DNA of 64,000 nucleotides from Lactarius indigo. Lineage: Eukaryota; Basidiomycota; Agaricomycetes; Russulales; Russulaceae. This document shows positions 37,140 through 47,978 of the stretch, one piece after another. The stretch covers positions 496,001 to 560,000 of the forward strand of contig JAFKAC010000031.1 in NCBI GenBank assembly GCA_025766275.1, written 5' to 3'. The notes beneath the pieces are model-generated. The model searched no databases. It saw only the letters and a program-made list of their open reading frames with translations, and was not told where the DNA came from. Made by a program: the position numbers and the translations under genes. Each line of letters begins with the position of its first letter. Position 1 is the first letter of the stretch.

Positions 37140-40100
37140 CTACTTTAGGGGCTCGAGTGGGGCGAGGTCCTTCTCCTCTAAGACGAAGTCGCAAGAGTTG
37201 TCGCCAAATGTAAATGTAACAATGAATTTGTTTTCTTGCCTCCCTTTGACCACACCCACTATACCAAATAAAGACCCACTAATGACGACCACTTCATGCT
37301 CAACCAAAGGCTTCCATGGTACGAGAAAACTTGGCCTAATCGAGATTTGCTTCTGGCGGGCATGCTTGACCGTTTTCACGATAATCTCACCTTCTTGAGG
37401 AGCCAAGGTGCGCTGGTGCATTGGCACTGTCCTGGCCGGGTTCCCATCGTGGGCACTTATCGAACCATCACCAAACCCTCAAATGTGAAATGGAATGCAT
37501 TTCTGTTTGATGATGTCCTGGACCTGCCACGAAAACAGCCAGTGCCCTGTGTGATTCGGTTCATACATGTGAGTATGGTGTGAAGGACTGTGGTAATGTC
37601 CGACCTTGCTCACCAGTTCTCTCATGAGATGAACCCGCAACAGGTTCAGGCGTCGTACACCGGAGGGGTTGGAATTCGGGGTCGGGTGACGGTGTGCGGG
37701 GCCGAGAAGCGGGATTGGTTCTGGCGGTCTCCACCTCCGGTGGCCTAGAGAATAGTGAGCAATGCATCTTGCCAGGCAGCTTAGATGGATACATACTGTC
37801 ACGAACCCCCTACTACTTTTTCCCTTCTTGTCCTTATCTGATCCATCTCCTTTCTTGACTGTTACCTTTCTTGAACCTATGCTTCCCCTTTATCTGATCA
37901 TTCTAGCACCTTCTGTGCTATTCCTGTCCACCTTCTTGTTGCCTTGCTGGCATGATACCATCTTGTGTGATACTAGCATCATCTTGCCAGCACATTACTC
38001 TATCTATAGCAACCAGTAGCATTATGCGCTCAGGCGCAATCCTGTACTATATAAGGACTCCTGTAGTGCGCCTTAGCTCCTTAGCTTTGGCTTAATCAAC
38101 TATCTGCGTTGTATCTCCATTGACTCCTTGAGTGCCTCAGTTCCTTCAGCACTCAAGCCCTTGACCCAGAACCTCTGACCCTTGACCCTTATCCCCTTTG
38201 GGTCATTCCCCTCTCAGCCTCTGTGCAGGCTTCCCCTTGACTTCGCTCTCATCCTCCCCCATCTTACTGGTCAGCCCGGTGACATGTGACCTTTGGACTT
38301 AGGCCACCGAGCTCGTCCATTGCCATCCGACTCAGTCACCTTAGTACGAGGGGCTGTTACAGAAGGACTTTCCCACCTCAGCACAGGAGGATTGTCACAG
38401 ACTCAGCTACCTCGGTGTAGGAGCTGTTACAGAAGACCTTGGGAGTCCTTCCACTCAGTGGGGATCCAACTCAGAGTCCTTCGCCTTAGGCAGGATCTGT
38501 TACAGAACGACGCACGCCCCCGCAGAGGCGTGACACATACGCTAACATGAGGTCGGTCCACTTGAGGGTTTGGATTGGTGACAAGGCCATCAAGGCCGGG
38601 ATTTCGACGGTGATGGCAGTAGCTCCGACTTCCCTTATGTTGCCGTAGAGGCCTTTGAGTGGGCTGCGAATTATCGTTACCCTCTGACCCATTAGAGGGT
38701 GGACCGGGTCGTTCTTCGGTAGCGAGGGGCCTTGGGTGCTGCAAACCTCCAGCTCGCACGTCTCGATCTCGAACTGGGCTTCGTGTTCGTTAGCTCTCCT
38801 TGGAATACATGCTTTTGCGTACCTCTTCGAGAGAGTGCTCGTCTATCACGAGCACGTGTGTGTCTTCGACAACCCTGATATATCCGTGCTGCTTGGTGTG
38901 GTCCATTCCCTTTCACCTATTGAACTCGACCCACGATCCCTCTTTGGCATGATAGAAGTCAAGTGGAGGGTCGTATGGCTCCGCCGCGTCTGTAAGTATG
39001 GCAATCTGACAAAATATCAAAATGAGTTCACGTTGAATACTGTACTCACGGTATGTTGTGAGCCCCTCTCGACGTAGGTCAATGTCTTGCGGTCCTCATC
39101 AACTGATGTTACAATTCCGGATGACTCTGACCATCGATTCTTGATGTGGTGGCCGCGATCATAAAACGGCGCAAGAGCGCGCAACGGAATCTGAAGTGTG
39201 GGGCCATCGCCCATAGAATTTAGTATGAGGAATGCTATCGAATCCCTGACATCTAAGGGCTTTCCGATAGCACCCCGGTGATCCCCAGACTCCACCTTAA
39301 CCCATTGACCAGGCTTTATTGTGTCTTGGGCGAATTTGTGGACCCAGGGAGCAAAGGAAGGACTGTGGCGTATAAAGGGGGCCCTCAGAAAGGGGCGGAG
39401 ATCGTCGGGTCCGTTTTCGACGTTGGTGAGACTGGCAGGCGAGAAGTTCTTGACGATGAGTCCAGACCTGTATTTGTTGTGACCGAAGATATATTCTTCT
39501 GAGGAAATCCTTTGAACTCTTGATGTTCCCCAGGACGCCTCGAGTTGCTCCAAGGACCAGCTTTGTGGCTCCGGTCGGGCCATTTTCTTCCGTTTGACGG
39601 TCCTTGCCACTTTGTTGGGGATCTGAGGGACAAGGGCGACGGTCGTCTCCGCATCTCGGGTTGGGTCATGCCCACAAACAAATCCTAGGTCGTTACGATA
39701 CAGCCCGTGTAAACAATGTACCCATTGGCCTTCTTCAATGGGATGAGACAACGGGTTGCGTGGCGACAGCAGCGCAACACGCTGCTCCAGGGGGACGAGG
39801 TGTGGGGCTAGGTGGGTGAAGACGGTAACGAGATCGCGCACAGCGTGAGTGACCTCGGAGAGATTACCTTCCAGGAAAATAAACCCTGGGATACCTGCGC
39901 GGGCAAAAACTGACGCAATGTCTGGCTTATCGCCTAGGCTCGTGCGTCGAGTTACCTGCATTACGAGGTTGCTCTCGTGTCCTGGCTAGAAGATGTGAGA
40001 TTTCGTGAAATGGCTAGTTGGATCACGTACCTTTACACGAACTGACCACAAATGAGGATCGTGCTCCTGGGGTACAAGATAATGTCTTGGGACACCCTCG

Positions 40101-40434
40101 TCATAGTTTGCTGCTGTGCGGGTGGACCTCTGGGCGATATCAGCTCGCATCTCCAATGTTTGTTCGGTGAAATCCGTTGGCGCAGGAGAGGTGAGCCTCG
40201 AACCCCAGTCCGACGTAGCTTCATCGACATCGTCGTTGAAAAATAGATCTACGTACGATTAACATACGACAGGGACCAATCCTACTGACTCACCAAGTTC
40301 GTCGTCTTCGAACTCCTCCTCTTCCTCGTTATCTACGGTGGCCTCAAGATCAAAAAAGTCGTGTACCTATATGATTGAGTGAATGTTTGGACGGTTTGTC
40401 AAGATTCATGAGTACACACCGTGAATTGAGACAT
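37140..40434 (-). CDS. SPT5-like protein with NGN-like and KOW domains; interrupted by a solo LTR and in-frame stops
   Basis: Read from 40434: MSQFTVHDFFDLEATVDN, then an acidic stretch (EEEEEFEDDELD), then LWSVRVK near 40035 and an NGN-like unit (FARAGIPGFIFLEGNLSEVT, 39910-39840). KOW-type segments follow (IEEGQWVHCLHGLYRNDLGF near 39720, IKPGQWVKVESGDHRGAIG near 39280, MGQRVTIIRSPLKGLYGNI near 38680, VVVISGSLFGIVGVVKGRQ near 37280). The order acidic/NGN/KOW array is that of the elongation factor SPT5, which binds RNA polymerase II; this is a divergent paralogue. Defects: in-frame TGA near 38922 and near 37484, and one extra base near 38801-38806. A 739-bp solo LTR sits at the 5' edge of an intron (37797-38535). 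Function may be lost or partial. Confidence 0.75.
37797..38535. mobile_element. Solo LTR, Ty3/Gypsy-like, 739 bp
   Basis: Begins TGTCACGAAC and ends GGCGTGACA, so the ends are TG..CA with a 7-bp inverted match (TGTCACG/CGTGACA). A 5-bp target duplication CATAC flanks it (37792-37796 and 38536-38540). A TATATAAGG box near 38053 fits an LTR promoter. No internal retrotransposon genes remain, so it is a solo LTR left by recombination. It lies inside an intron of the SPT5-like gene. Confidence 0.88.
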
Positions 40435-40663
40435 AGTTGCGATGGTGGTGTTGTAGATGAGTAGTTGCGCTCACAGCTATAAAATACTAACCGCCATGCT
40501 CCACAACACGCTCATGCCTCGTGGATTTTATCCACAATGCGTGTGGTCTGCATTATTCTAGACGTATTCACGATCACCCACGCTCCATTGAATTCATCTA
40601 TTTATCTAAGTTACTCTAAGTATCTAAGGACGTCATAGAGTGAGTATGGTGGAAGGGAGATAG

Positions 40664-41067
40664 AGGGAAGCTGCGTATGTATGGTGATGGAGGAAGGGAG
40701 ATGGAGGAAAGGGTGCTCGGGAGTGCCCGAACATGGTAATATAGTGCGCTACTCCGGGTGTGTCCCAAAGCCTGCACGTGCTGGCTGAATTGAACCGCGG
40801 GCTGCGGGCCGTCCATGGTAGATCTGCCACAGGTTCACCGGCATATGCCAAGGTCGCCACAGCACGTGCTGGCTGAATTGAACCACGGGCCGCGGGCCGT
40901 CCATGGTAGATCTGCCACAGGCTCACCGGCATATGCCAAGGTCACCACAGCACGTGCAGGCTTTGGGACGCACCCGGAGTAGTGCACTATATTACCATGT
41001 TCGGGCACTCCTGAGCACCCTTTCCTCCGTCTCCCTTCCTCCGTCACCATACATACGCAGCTTCCCT
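40664..41067. mobile_element. MITE-like element with about 120-bp inverted repeats and internal tandem repeats
   Basis: Bases 40664-40784 (starting AGGGAAGCTGCGTATG) reappear inverted at about 40949-41067 (ending CATACGCAGCTTCCCT). Between them lie two 88-bp direct repeats starting CACGTGCTGGCTGAATTGAA at 40775 and 40863, with a partial third start at 40951. There is no coding capacity. The structure is that of a non-autonomous DNA element. It sits in the divergent promoter region between the SPT5-like and Myb genes. I could not see a convincing target duplication. Confidence 0.8.
40775..40950 (+). repeat. Tandem repeat, two units of 88 bp
   Basis: Units 40775-40862 and 40863-40950 differ at only a few positions. 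Both contain CCATGGTAGATCTGCCACAG and ATATGCCAAGGT. They form the centre of the MITE-like element. Confidence 0.9.
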
Positions 41068-41151
41068 TGTGAAACACACGTGTAAACGAGCTAAGTCGTG
41101 TCAAACCATACCAAAAGGGACCAGTCCTATCTGACCAGCACGTTCCTACAG

Positions 41152-42465
41152 ATGGTCTTCTCTTGCCCGTTGACACAAGAGCACGCAGAGGTGCTTGCGA
41201 CAAAGTGGTGGTCAGGAGAGGAATTCGGGCAACGTGGTGAGTACAGACGCCTTCGCAACCAGCCTCGCTGATACAAAGAACAGGTGTGCCGTATCGTGAG
41301 GGTATCTTCATGCAGACGGAAAACGACCGCATCGAGGATGCTATCCGTCAATATCAAGAGGTGAGCCTGGGTTATAATCATCCCGATGGTCCATGCTAAC
41401 ACTTCATAGACCCGGAGCATGAGCCAGGATGACATGGTCGATCTCATTCTGAGCGAGACAAGACAGGAAGGATTTTGGGCTCATGTCAGTAAGTCGCTCT
41501 CATCTCCGTGCGCATTTCCGGATTCTCTGACACCTTGCCCAGCGCGCTCGGTACCATTGAGACGTGTCCGATCGGTATATGATCACGTTTGGCAGATTCA
41601 CCACCCTTTCCGAAAGCCTGGGAAGTGGACTGAGCTTGAAGACGCGAGGTTGACAGAGTAAGTATCCGCGCACACGGAAACGGTTTTCTGCTCATAGTTA
41701 CTCCAGTTTCGTTGAGCAAGGTCTCGCATGGAAGAGAATTGGCGATCTACTGGAACGCCCCGCTGACGAATGCTGTCACCGATACCACAAACACCTCAAA
41801 CACCGTGCTACCCGACGTGAAGGCACGTACAGTGTGAATTACTGAAGAACTGAATGCTAACAGTCACACAGGAAAGTGGTCCCCAGATGAAGTGTCGTGT
41901 CTCAGTGTGATCATGCAAGACATGGAGGAGAGTGGACAGAGGCCCGAAACGAATCCCAAGTTCTGGAAGGAAGTATCAAGACGGATGGACAACAAACGGA
42001 CTGCAAAACAATGCAGCAACAAGTGGTATGTACGTTCTGAATGCCTGGCTAACTCTGACCCTCCATATTATCAGGAACGACTCACTCTCCCCAACAGTGA
42101 AGCTTCATGGGAGAGTCCCTCGCTGGCGCGAGATCGATTCACGTATCCTAGTCCATAAGTACGTATACAACCAACTCTCATTGGCATGAGCTAATCACCC
42201 ATCCAGGATAGCATTGTTGAACGTTCACGCAGAAGAAGAGATCCAATGGGACGACCTCATCGATGAACAGTGGAATAAGTGGGACACTGAGAAACTCAGG
42301 CAGAGATGGGTTGCCCTCAGAAATGAGGTCTATACGCCGAACGCGACACACTGCGGTGAGTAGCACGCCTTGCACAGAAAGTCCTATCAACTTAACATCC
42401 TTCCAGACATAGTTCAACAATTGACGACCAAGTTTTCAGCACCACGTGTGTCGGCGTCCTCTTAG
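41152..42465 (+). CDS. Myb/SANT DNA-binding protein, REB1/TTF1-like
   Basis: About nine exons join in one frame. The N-terminus (MVFSCPLTQEHAEVLATKWW) leads to GIFMQTENDRIEDAIRQYQE. Myb-type repeats follow: GKWTELEDARLTEFVEQGLA with WKRIGDLLERPADECCHRYH (41630-41790), GKWSPDEVSCLSVIMQDM through KEVSRRMDNKRTAKQCSNKW (41875-42025), and a looser third around EIQWDDLIDEQWNKW with LRQRWVALRN (42240-42330). The stop is at 42463-42465. The repeat pattern matches RNA polymerase I termination or general regulatory factors of the REB1/TTF1 type, so sequence-specific DNA binding is likely. The intron at 41823-41871 starts with GC. The ORF is intact. Whether it binds the element's own ends is untested. 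Confidence 0.75.
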
Positions 42466-42523
42466 ATTATTTTTTTTTTTACAAAATCTACATCGTTATA
42501 AATGTAACGTAGATAAGCTTTAA

Positions 42524-43101
42524 TCACAGATTTTTCAGGCGCCTTTCACGTTCGCTTTCGGAGCTCTCGGGTTCCGTCAGGGAACTGTCCAGGTTGTCGA
42601 AGGTGAGCTCGTTGTACAGACTCTTGGGCATTGGAGGAAGGACTAACAGTACTTCGTTTTCAGGTATGTATTTTGGCTTGCCCTTGAGTTTGATGGAGGA
42701 CGGTCCCACCGATGGCTGTCTTGCACGCTTCGCTGGACCATCCGTTGTGTCCTGGCTAGCCTCACGCGAGCATTTCGTGCCAATGAACGCGTCGACTCCA
42801 CGCCTGGCTGGCGATTTTTTAGAGTTGCTCGTGCGATCACCGTCGCGTGCGAGGATGGCCCTGGATGACGAACGAGACGAAGTAACCGCCACTCTGCCTC
42901 CATCAGGGTTGAGCGGGGTTCTGAAGACCTATGACGTATCAGGGTAAGTACGTTGGAATCTATGGTGCTCGCAGCGTCACTTACGACTTTGTCTATGTTC
43001 GGAGGTACCAGCATGAGGGCTATCATGGGCACACCCCGCAAGGCTGCCCCCGTGTCAAGTTCGACCTCAAGATGATTTTGCGAAGAAGCCATGAACAGCA
43101 T
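42524..43101 (-). CDS. Small unknown protein in the element
   Basis: Two exons. Exon 1 starts at the ATG at 43101 (MLFMASSQNHLEVELDTGAA) and runs to NIDKV. A GTAAGT intron follows (about 42982 to 42930). Exon 2 is VFRTPLNPDGGRVAVTSSRS onward, ending at 42524. The total is about 175 residues. Exon 2 is basic and Ser-rich in the middle (RTSNSKKSPARRG, then GPAKRARQPSV) and ends with an acidic segment (LDSSLTEPESSESERERR). I do not recognise a domain. Nuclear localisation is plausible from the basic clusters. It is divergent from the transposase gene, 160 bp apart. Confidence 0.5.
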
Positions 43102-43260
43102 TGTTGGTTTGGACAAGGGTTTAAATAGGTGGTGTATAGTCGCTGATCACTATTGACAGGTGGTCGAGCGTGGTGGATCATACAGAGAGCTGTGCCATAG
43201 ATAATGTATAGGCAGTTCTCTTTAGTCGTAAACCGCGATCAAAGACTCAAACGCCTAGAT

Positions 43261-46200
43261 ATGAAGCACACCTGCCCACACCGTGGTCGAGCGTTCAACT
43301 CAAGCAAATCGATGACCAAACATGCCCCAGTCCTGCAAGAGGAAGAGGCCAAGAAGGTACTCGCCGGACCCAGGGATTGACAGCAATCCCAGGGCCTTCG
43401 CAAGAGGGCACAAGACTCAATCCGAAGCGGGCTCGTTTCGGATCCCCACATGAAGACGACATTGAGAACGTCGGACATCGTACGGATGACAAGGACGATA
43501 GAGGATCAGATGGTAACGTCGCTTACGACGTATGTTATCAACTATGCTGTCACATACGGCGAACAACTAATTTGGGGTAGATTGAAGAGGCTGACCCATA
43601 CAGATCACCGACTCCCCCGCCTATGCGTTCAGCGCATTCAGGTTGCATTGTCCAGATTCCCCGTCGTCTCCTGGATTATGTTCCTCACGGGGATATGTCC
43701 CTCTCACATGTACCCCCCCGTGCACCCACCCCCCCTGAGCGCGACAATCGCATGACTTCACCGGCGTTGGTCGTGACACCACCCCCAGATTCTCAACCGC
43801 ACCCCTTCCAGACTCAAGCCAACAAACTCGGAGTATTCAGGCGATATACACATAATCCAAGATGGCACCCGAGAGGTGAAGATAGATTAGATCTGATATG
43901 TGATTTCCCAATCCTAGATGCACCGCCCCCCCTCAGTCAATCCTGAAGCAATACATGAAGTTTCGCGTGCCGCTCTCGAACCTTTCGCCCCGTTCCGCAA
44001 CTACAGCACAGCGGTTTTCATGGCCACATACTTCTCTGGATCCGACACCAAGTCCGAGAAACATGCAGATATGGTGGCCGAGGCGAATCGCTGACTCTAG
44101 GTTCAGCCAGCTCGAATTGGAGGGTTTCAGTGCCCAGAGGGAAAGCAAACGCCTGGATAAGTATCTTAACTGAAGAGGCGAACCCCTTCCGCTCTCAAGA
44201 CGGGTGGCATGAGAGTACTGTCGACATTCACCTCCCTGTAGAAGGGAAGATATTCCAATCTGAAGATGATGCCCCCGTGTTACCTGTCCCGCAGTCTGTT
44301 CCACCACCATATCACCGACATAATTAGATCCGTGTGCACATCCAAGACAGTGGAATCATTTCACTTCACGCCATATACGATGCACTGGATCCCCGACCCC
44401 GACAATCCAGACAAGAACGAGCGTATATATAGTGAGGCCTACGCATCGGACGCAATGATCCAGGCTGCAAAAAGACATCGACGACCTCCCTCGGCCGGAA
44501 GGCGATAGAAGGGAGCGTGTGGCACTCGGTATCATGTTGGTGTCGGACTCGGCCCAACTTACAAGTTTTGGAACGGCCTCAGTATGGCCAGTATACCTCA
44601 TGTTTGCGAACCAGTCGAAACTAGAGAGGGTGAGACCCTCATGTCATGCGGTACATCATCTAGCATACGTTCCTTCAGGTAAGTTTCTCCCTAGTTAAAC
44701 GACAGAATCACTTAATAAATCTCGATACAGCTTGGTGAAGACTTCGCGAGCCTGGTACCAAGAGAAGACAGGTCAAGCACCCTCACCAGATATCGAGGTC
44801 CACTGCAAGTGTGAACTCATGCATGCCGTGTGGAACCACCTTATGGATCAAGAGTTTGTTGATGGGTGTACGAAAGGTCTTGCCATTCGATGTACCGATG
44901 GCATCGAGCGAGTATTTTTTATCCGCATTATCACATACTCAGCCGACTATCCTGAAAAGTAAGTCTCTATTATTCTTTACGTCGCGATACTCATGGGACC
45001 TAAGAGTTCTACTGGCGACTATTAAGAATCTTGGGCGATCACCTTGCCCCTGATGTCTGATCAAAAAGAAGGAAATATCTGGCGTAGGTTCACCCACTGA
45101 TGCAAGGCTACGCCAGAGGCTTCGCACCGACGACAGCCGAAGAATCCAAAAGATCGAGAAGGCACGCAAATTGATTTTTGAGAAGGGTTTACCAATCCGG
45201 AGCAAGCAAGTCCAACAAATTCTTGGAGATCACTCTATGGTTCCCACTTGGGCAAGTCCCCTCTCTGTCAGGTTAAAACCAGCTAATGTGTTAACCAGAA
45301 CGCATTCTCAACTAAGCTTTATGTGCTAGGTCAAGACTACCACAAGATTTTTGTCGTGGATCTCCTCCACGAATTCGAAATTGGCGTCTGGAAGTCAGTG
45401 CTCACGCACCTGATCCGGATGCTATATGCATCCCCCCAAGGGGCAGATCGCGTGGCGGACTTGGATGCATGGTAAGTATCTCACACAGTGCCATGGAATC
45501 CCGAGTACTAGCGCCTCATTTTATTGAAGACTTCACAGTACACCGACATTCGGCAGAGACATGATCCGCAAGCTCCCTGGCAGTGTCTCGGGGCTGAGCA
45601 AATTGGCTGCCCAAGACTACGAGGATATTCTACAGGTGAGTGCACAATAAGACGTCGATAAGAACTGAGACTCATTGATGACAAGTGCTCGATACCAGCG
45701 TTTGAGGGACTCTTCCCGCACGATGAGGACAACAGGAGCATTGCGGATCTCTTGTTCACACTTGCTACCTGGCATGCCTATGCCAAACTCCGCCTGCACA
45801 CCGACACAACCTTGGAAATGCTCGAGAAAGGTTGGTACTGGTCTTTGCCAAGCACTGAGACACTTTGCAGGTGTGACCTGCCCTCGGTACGCTACAAAAG
45901 AGCTACCGCGAGAAGCCAATGCCCTGATCAAGGCGCGGCGACGGGACTGGGAAAGGGCAAGCGCCGCCGCCAAACACAAGACATTCAATATGGCCACCAT
46001 CAAACTTCACTGCATACCCAACTATCCGGCTGCAATCCGGAGATATGGTACAACGGATTCGTACAACACTCAGACGGTAAGCACTTTGATGTCCAAACAT
46101 GTGCTACAGCTAATATTTGTAGAGTGAGCTTGCCCATCGTCTTTCCAAGCAGTGGTACAGAGCATCAAACAAGAATCGAAACTTCGTCTCTCAAGTTGCT

Positions 46201-47400
46201 AATAAGGAGAGACGCACACGATTCTACGCCACCATGCTTGAGGAATTGGATCAAGGGCGGAGTCCATCTACCTCAATAGTAGAGAATAGGCCTCATGAAG
46301 AAGCAAGCCACCTGCGCTCACACCGTGAAGATGAGGACACCCCGATGAGTGACCCAAAAGAACACTATTGGATGCCCAAGTCTAAAGCGTCGAGCAAAAA
46401 CCTCACCCAGTGGCTCTCCGACAACCAGGAAGATCGTGCACTTCATGTGAGTCTAGGCACTTTCTCAAGTGTCATGTAAAACTAATTCATTCATTCAACT
46501 AGGACTTCAGGCGTCGCCTCCATGATCACCTCTTGGCACGCATTGAAGGGCAGCCATACACCGGTGATGAGCATGAGTTCACAGATTCGGATCGTGACCG
46601 AATTGTCATTGATCAGAATCGAATTTACGAGCACAAAATCACCCGGTTCATGTCCACAACATACAACGTGCGCAGAATGGATGAGTCTGCGAACCCCCGT
46701 ACCCATGCAGATGTAATCGTTCTGTCACACGAGGAAGGACATCAAGCCTTTCCATACTGGCACGCTCGAATCATCGGGATATATCATGTCATGGTCCGGC
46801 TAAAGATTCAAGGGGGCCTCACAGATGCCAGACGGATGGACATCCTATTTGTCCGATGGTTTGGTTTGGACTCTGCTGAAGGGCGTAGTGGATGGCGTGC
46901 ACGACGGATGCACTCAGTTGGCTTTATGCCTGACACTGACGTACTGGGGCCAGCCTTTGGCTTTTTAGATCCCAGAGAAGTCATACGGATGGTACATCTG
47001 ATACCAGACTTCGTTTCTGGCCGTACGAAGGAGTTAATGAGTGGGCCATCTATGGCCCTTCGGACTTGTCATCCGGATGGCGAGTACAAGCAATATTATG
47101 TTGCGATGTAAGTACTGAATGTTTATCGGTATCACTTCCTAACATTATCCTAGGTTTTCAGATCGTGATCTATTTATGCGGTATCGTGGTGGCGGAGTTG
47201 GCCATCTGGGGACCCATCAGAGCAGCAAGATCTTACTCATGGATGAACATCCGCCGCCAGAAGAGATATCAGATTCTCTTGTCGAGTTGTCGGAGCTCCA
47301 GGACAGTGACTCCGACTCGGGCAGTGGAGGTGAGGATGAGGGTGTAGGCAATGAAGAGGATAGCAACGAGCTGGCGCAGACTCTCGGACCATTGAACTGA
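43261..47400 (+). CDS. Plavaka-family transposase (multi-exon, frame broken by single-base shifts and one stop)
   Basis: It starts MKHTCPHRGRAFNSSKSMTK, a degraded C2H2 finger. Family landmarks in order: RLLDYVPHGDMSLSHVPPR (43655), FHFTPYTMHWIPDPDNPD (44360), SDSAQLTSFGTASVWPVYLM (44540), ELMHAVWNHLMDQEF (44815), ITYSADYPEK (44930), VLLATIKNLGRSPCP (45005), FVVDLLHEFEIGVWKSVLTH (45350), PTFGRDMIRKL (45545), LAAQDYEDILQ (45605), LLFTLATWHAYAKLRLHTD (45750), TKELPREANALIKARRRDW (45905), IYEHKITRFMSTTYNVRR (46620), and an acidic tail ending at 47400. This is the RNase H-fold Plavaka type. One-base-extra shifts fall near 43331, 43372, 44316, 44470, 44751 and 45830. A TGA replaces Arg in the conserved CPRC near 45051. 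The intron at 45252-45298 has a GC donor. It was probably functional until recently. Confidence 0.85.
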
Positions 47401-47978
47401 TATAGATATTGTCACTGCAGCTGGCCTCGGAGCATTATAATATATATATATTGGATCCTATAAAATTGCGTGAACAACATCCTGCAGTGGGGATGTGTTA
47501 GCAGGTTCGCAGCAAGCACAGATATATTTCGGACATATTCAAGGCAATGTATATTATTAGCAAGCCCTACGAGCCCATCAGAGTCATATGTGCTCACAAG
47601 TGCTTACGACTCAGTCATGAGGACATACATAAATTGTATGCGCATATCACTCGGCTATGAGATTCACCCTGGAAATTATATTCGCTTACAACTCAGTCAG
47701 AGAGTTAGCCAGGAATTGTATGCACATGTCATTCAACCGTGAGAGTTGTCCAAAAATTGTATGTACTTACAAGCCGGCCATGAGACTTTCACGAGAATTA
47801 CAAGCGCTTACAGCTGGGCTGCGTGTGACCATGAGAAACATAAGCACTTATATGCCGCATATAATAATCCATTCGGAATCACGGCCCAATACGAGCAATT
47901 GTTATTTCAAGATAAGTCCGAATCCGATTATAATCTCCGTAAGCTCTTTCGATTTTGGTAAGCACATAAAAATTTAAA
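47401..47978. repeat. Right subterminal repeat region
   Basis: Non-coding and AT-rich. It carries TTGTATGCGC at 47634, TTGTATGCAC at 47716 and TTGTATGTAC at 47757, with intervening GCTTAC(A/G)ACTCAGTCA words (47600, 47688). The motifs match the left subterminal region. Confidence 0.6.

Noticed and set aside
40835..41332. 165-codon minus-strand open frame
   Set aside because: It runs through the MITE-like inverted repeat and antisense to Myb exons.
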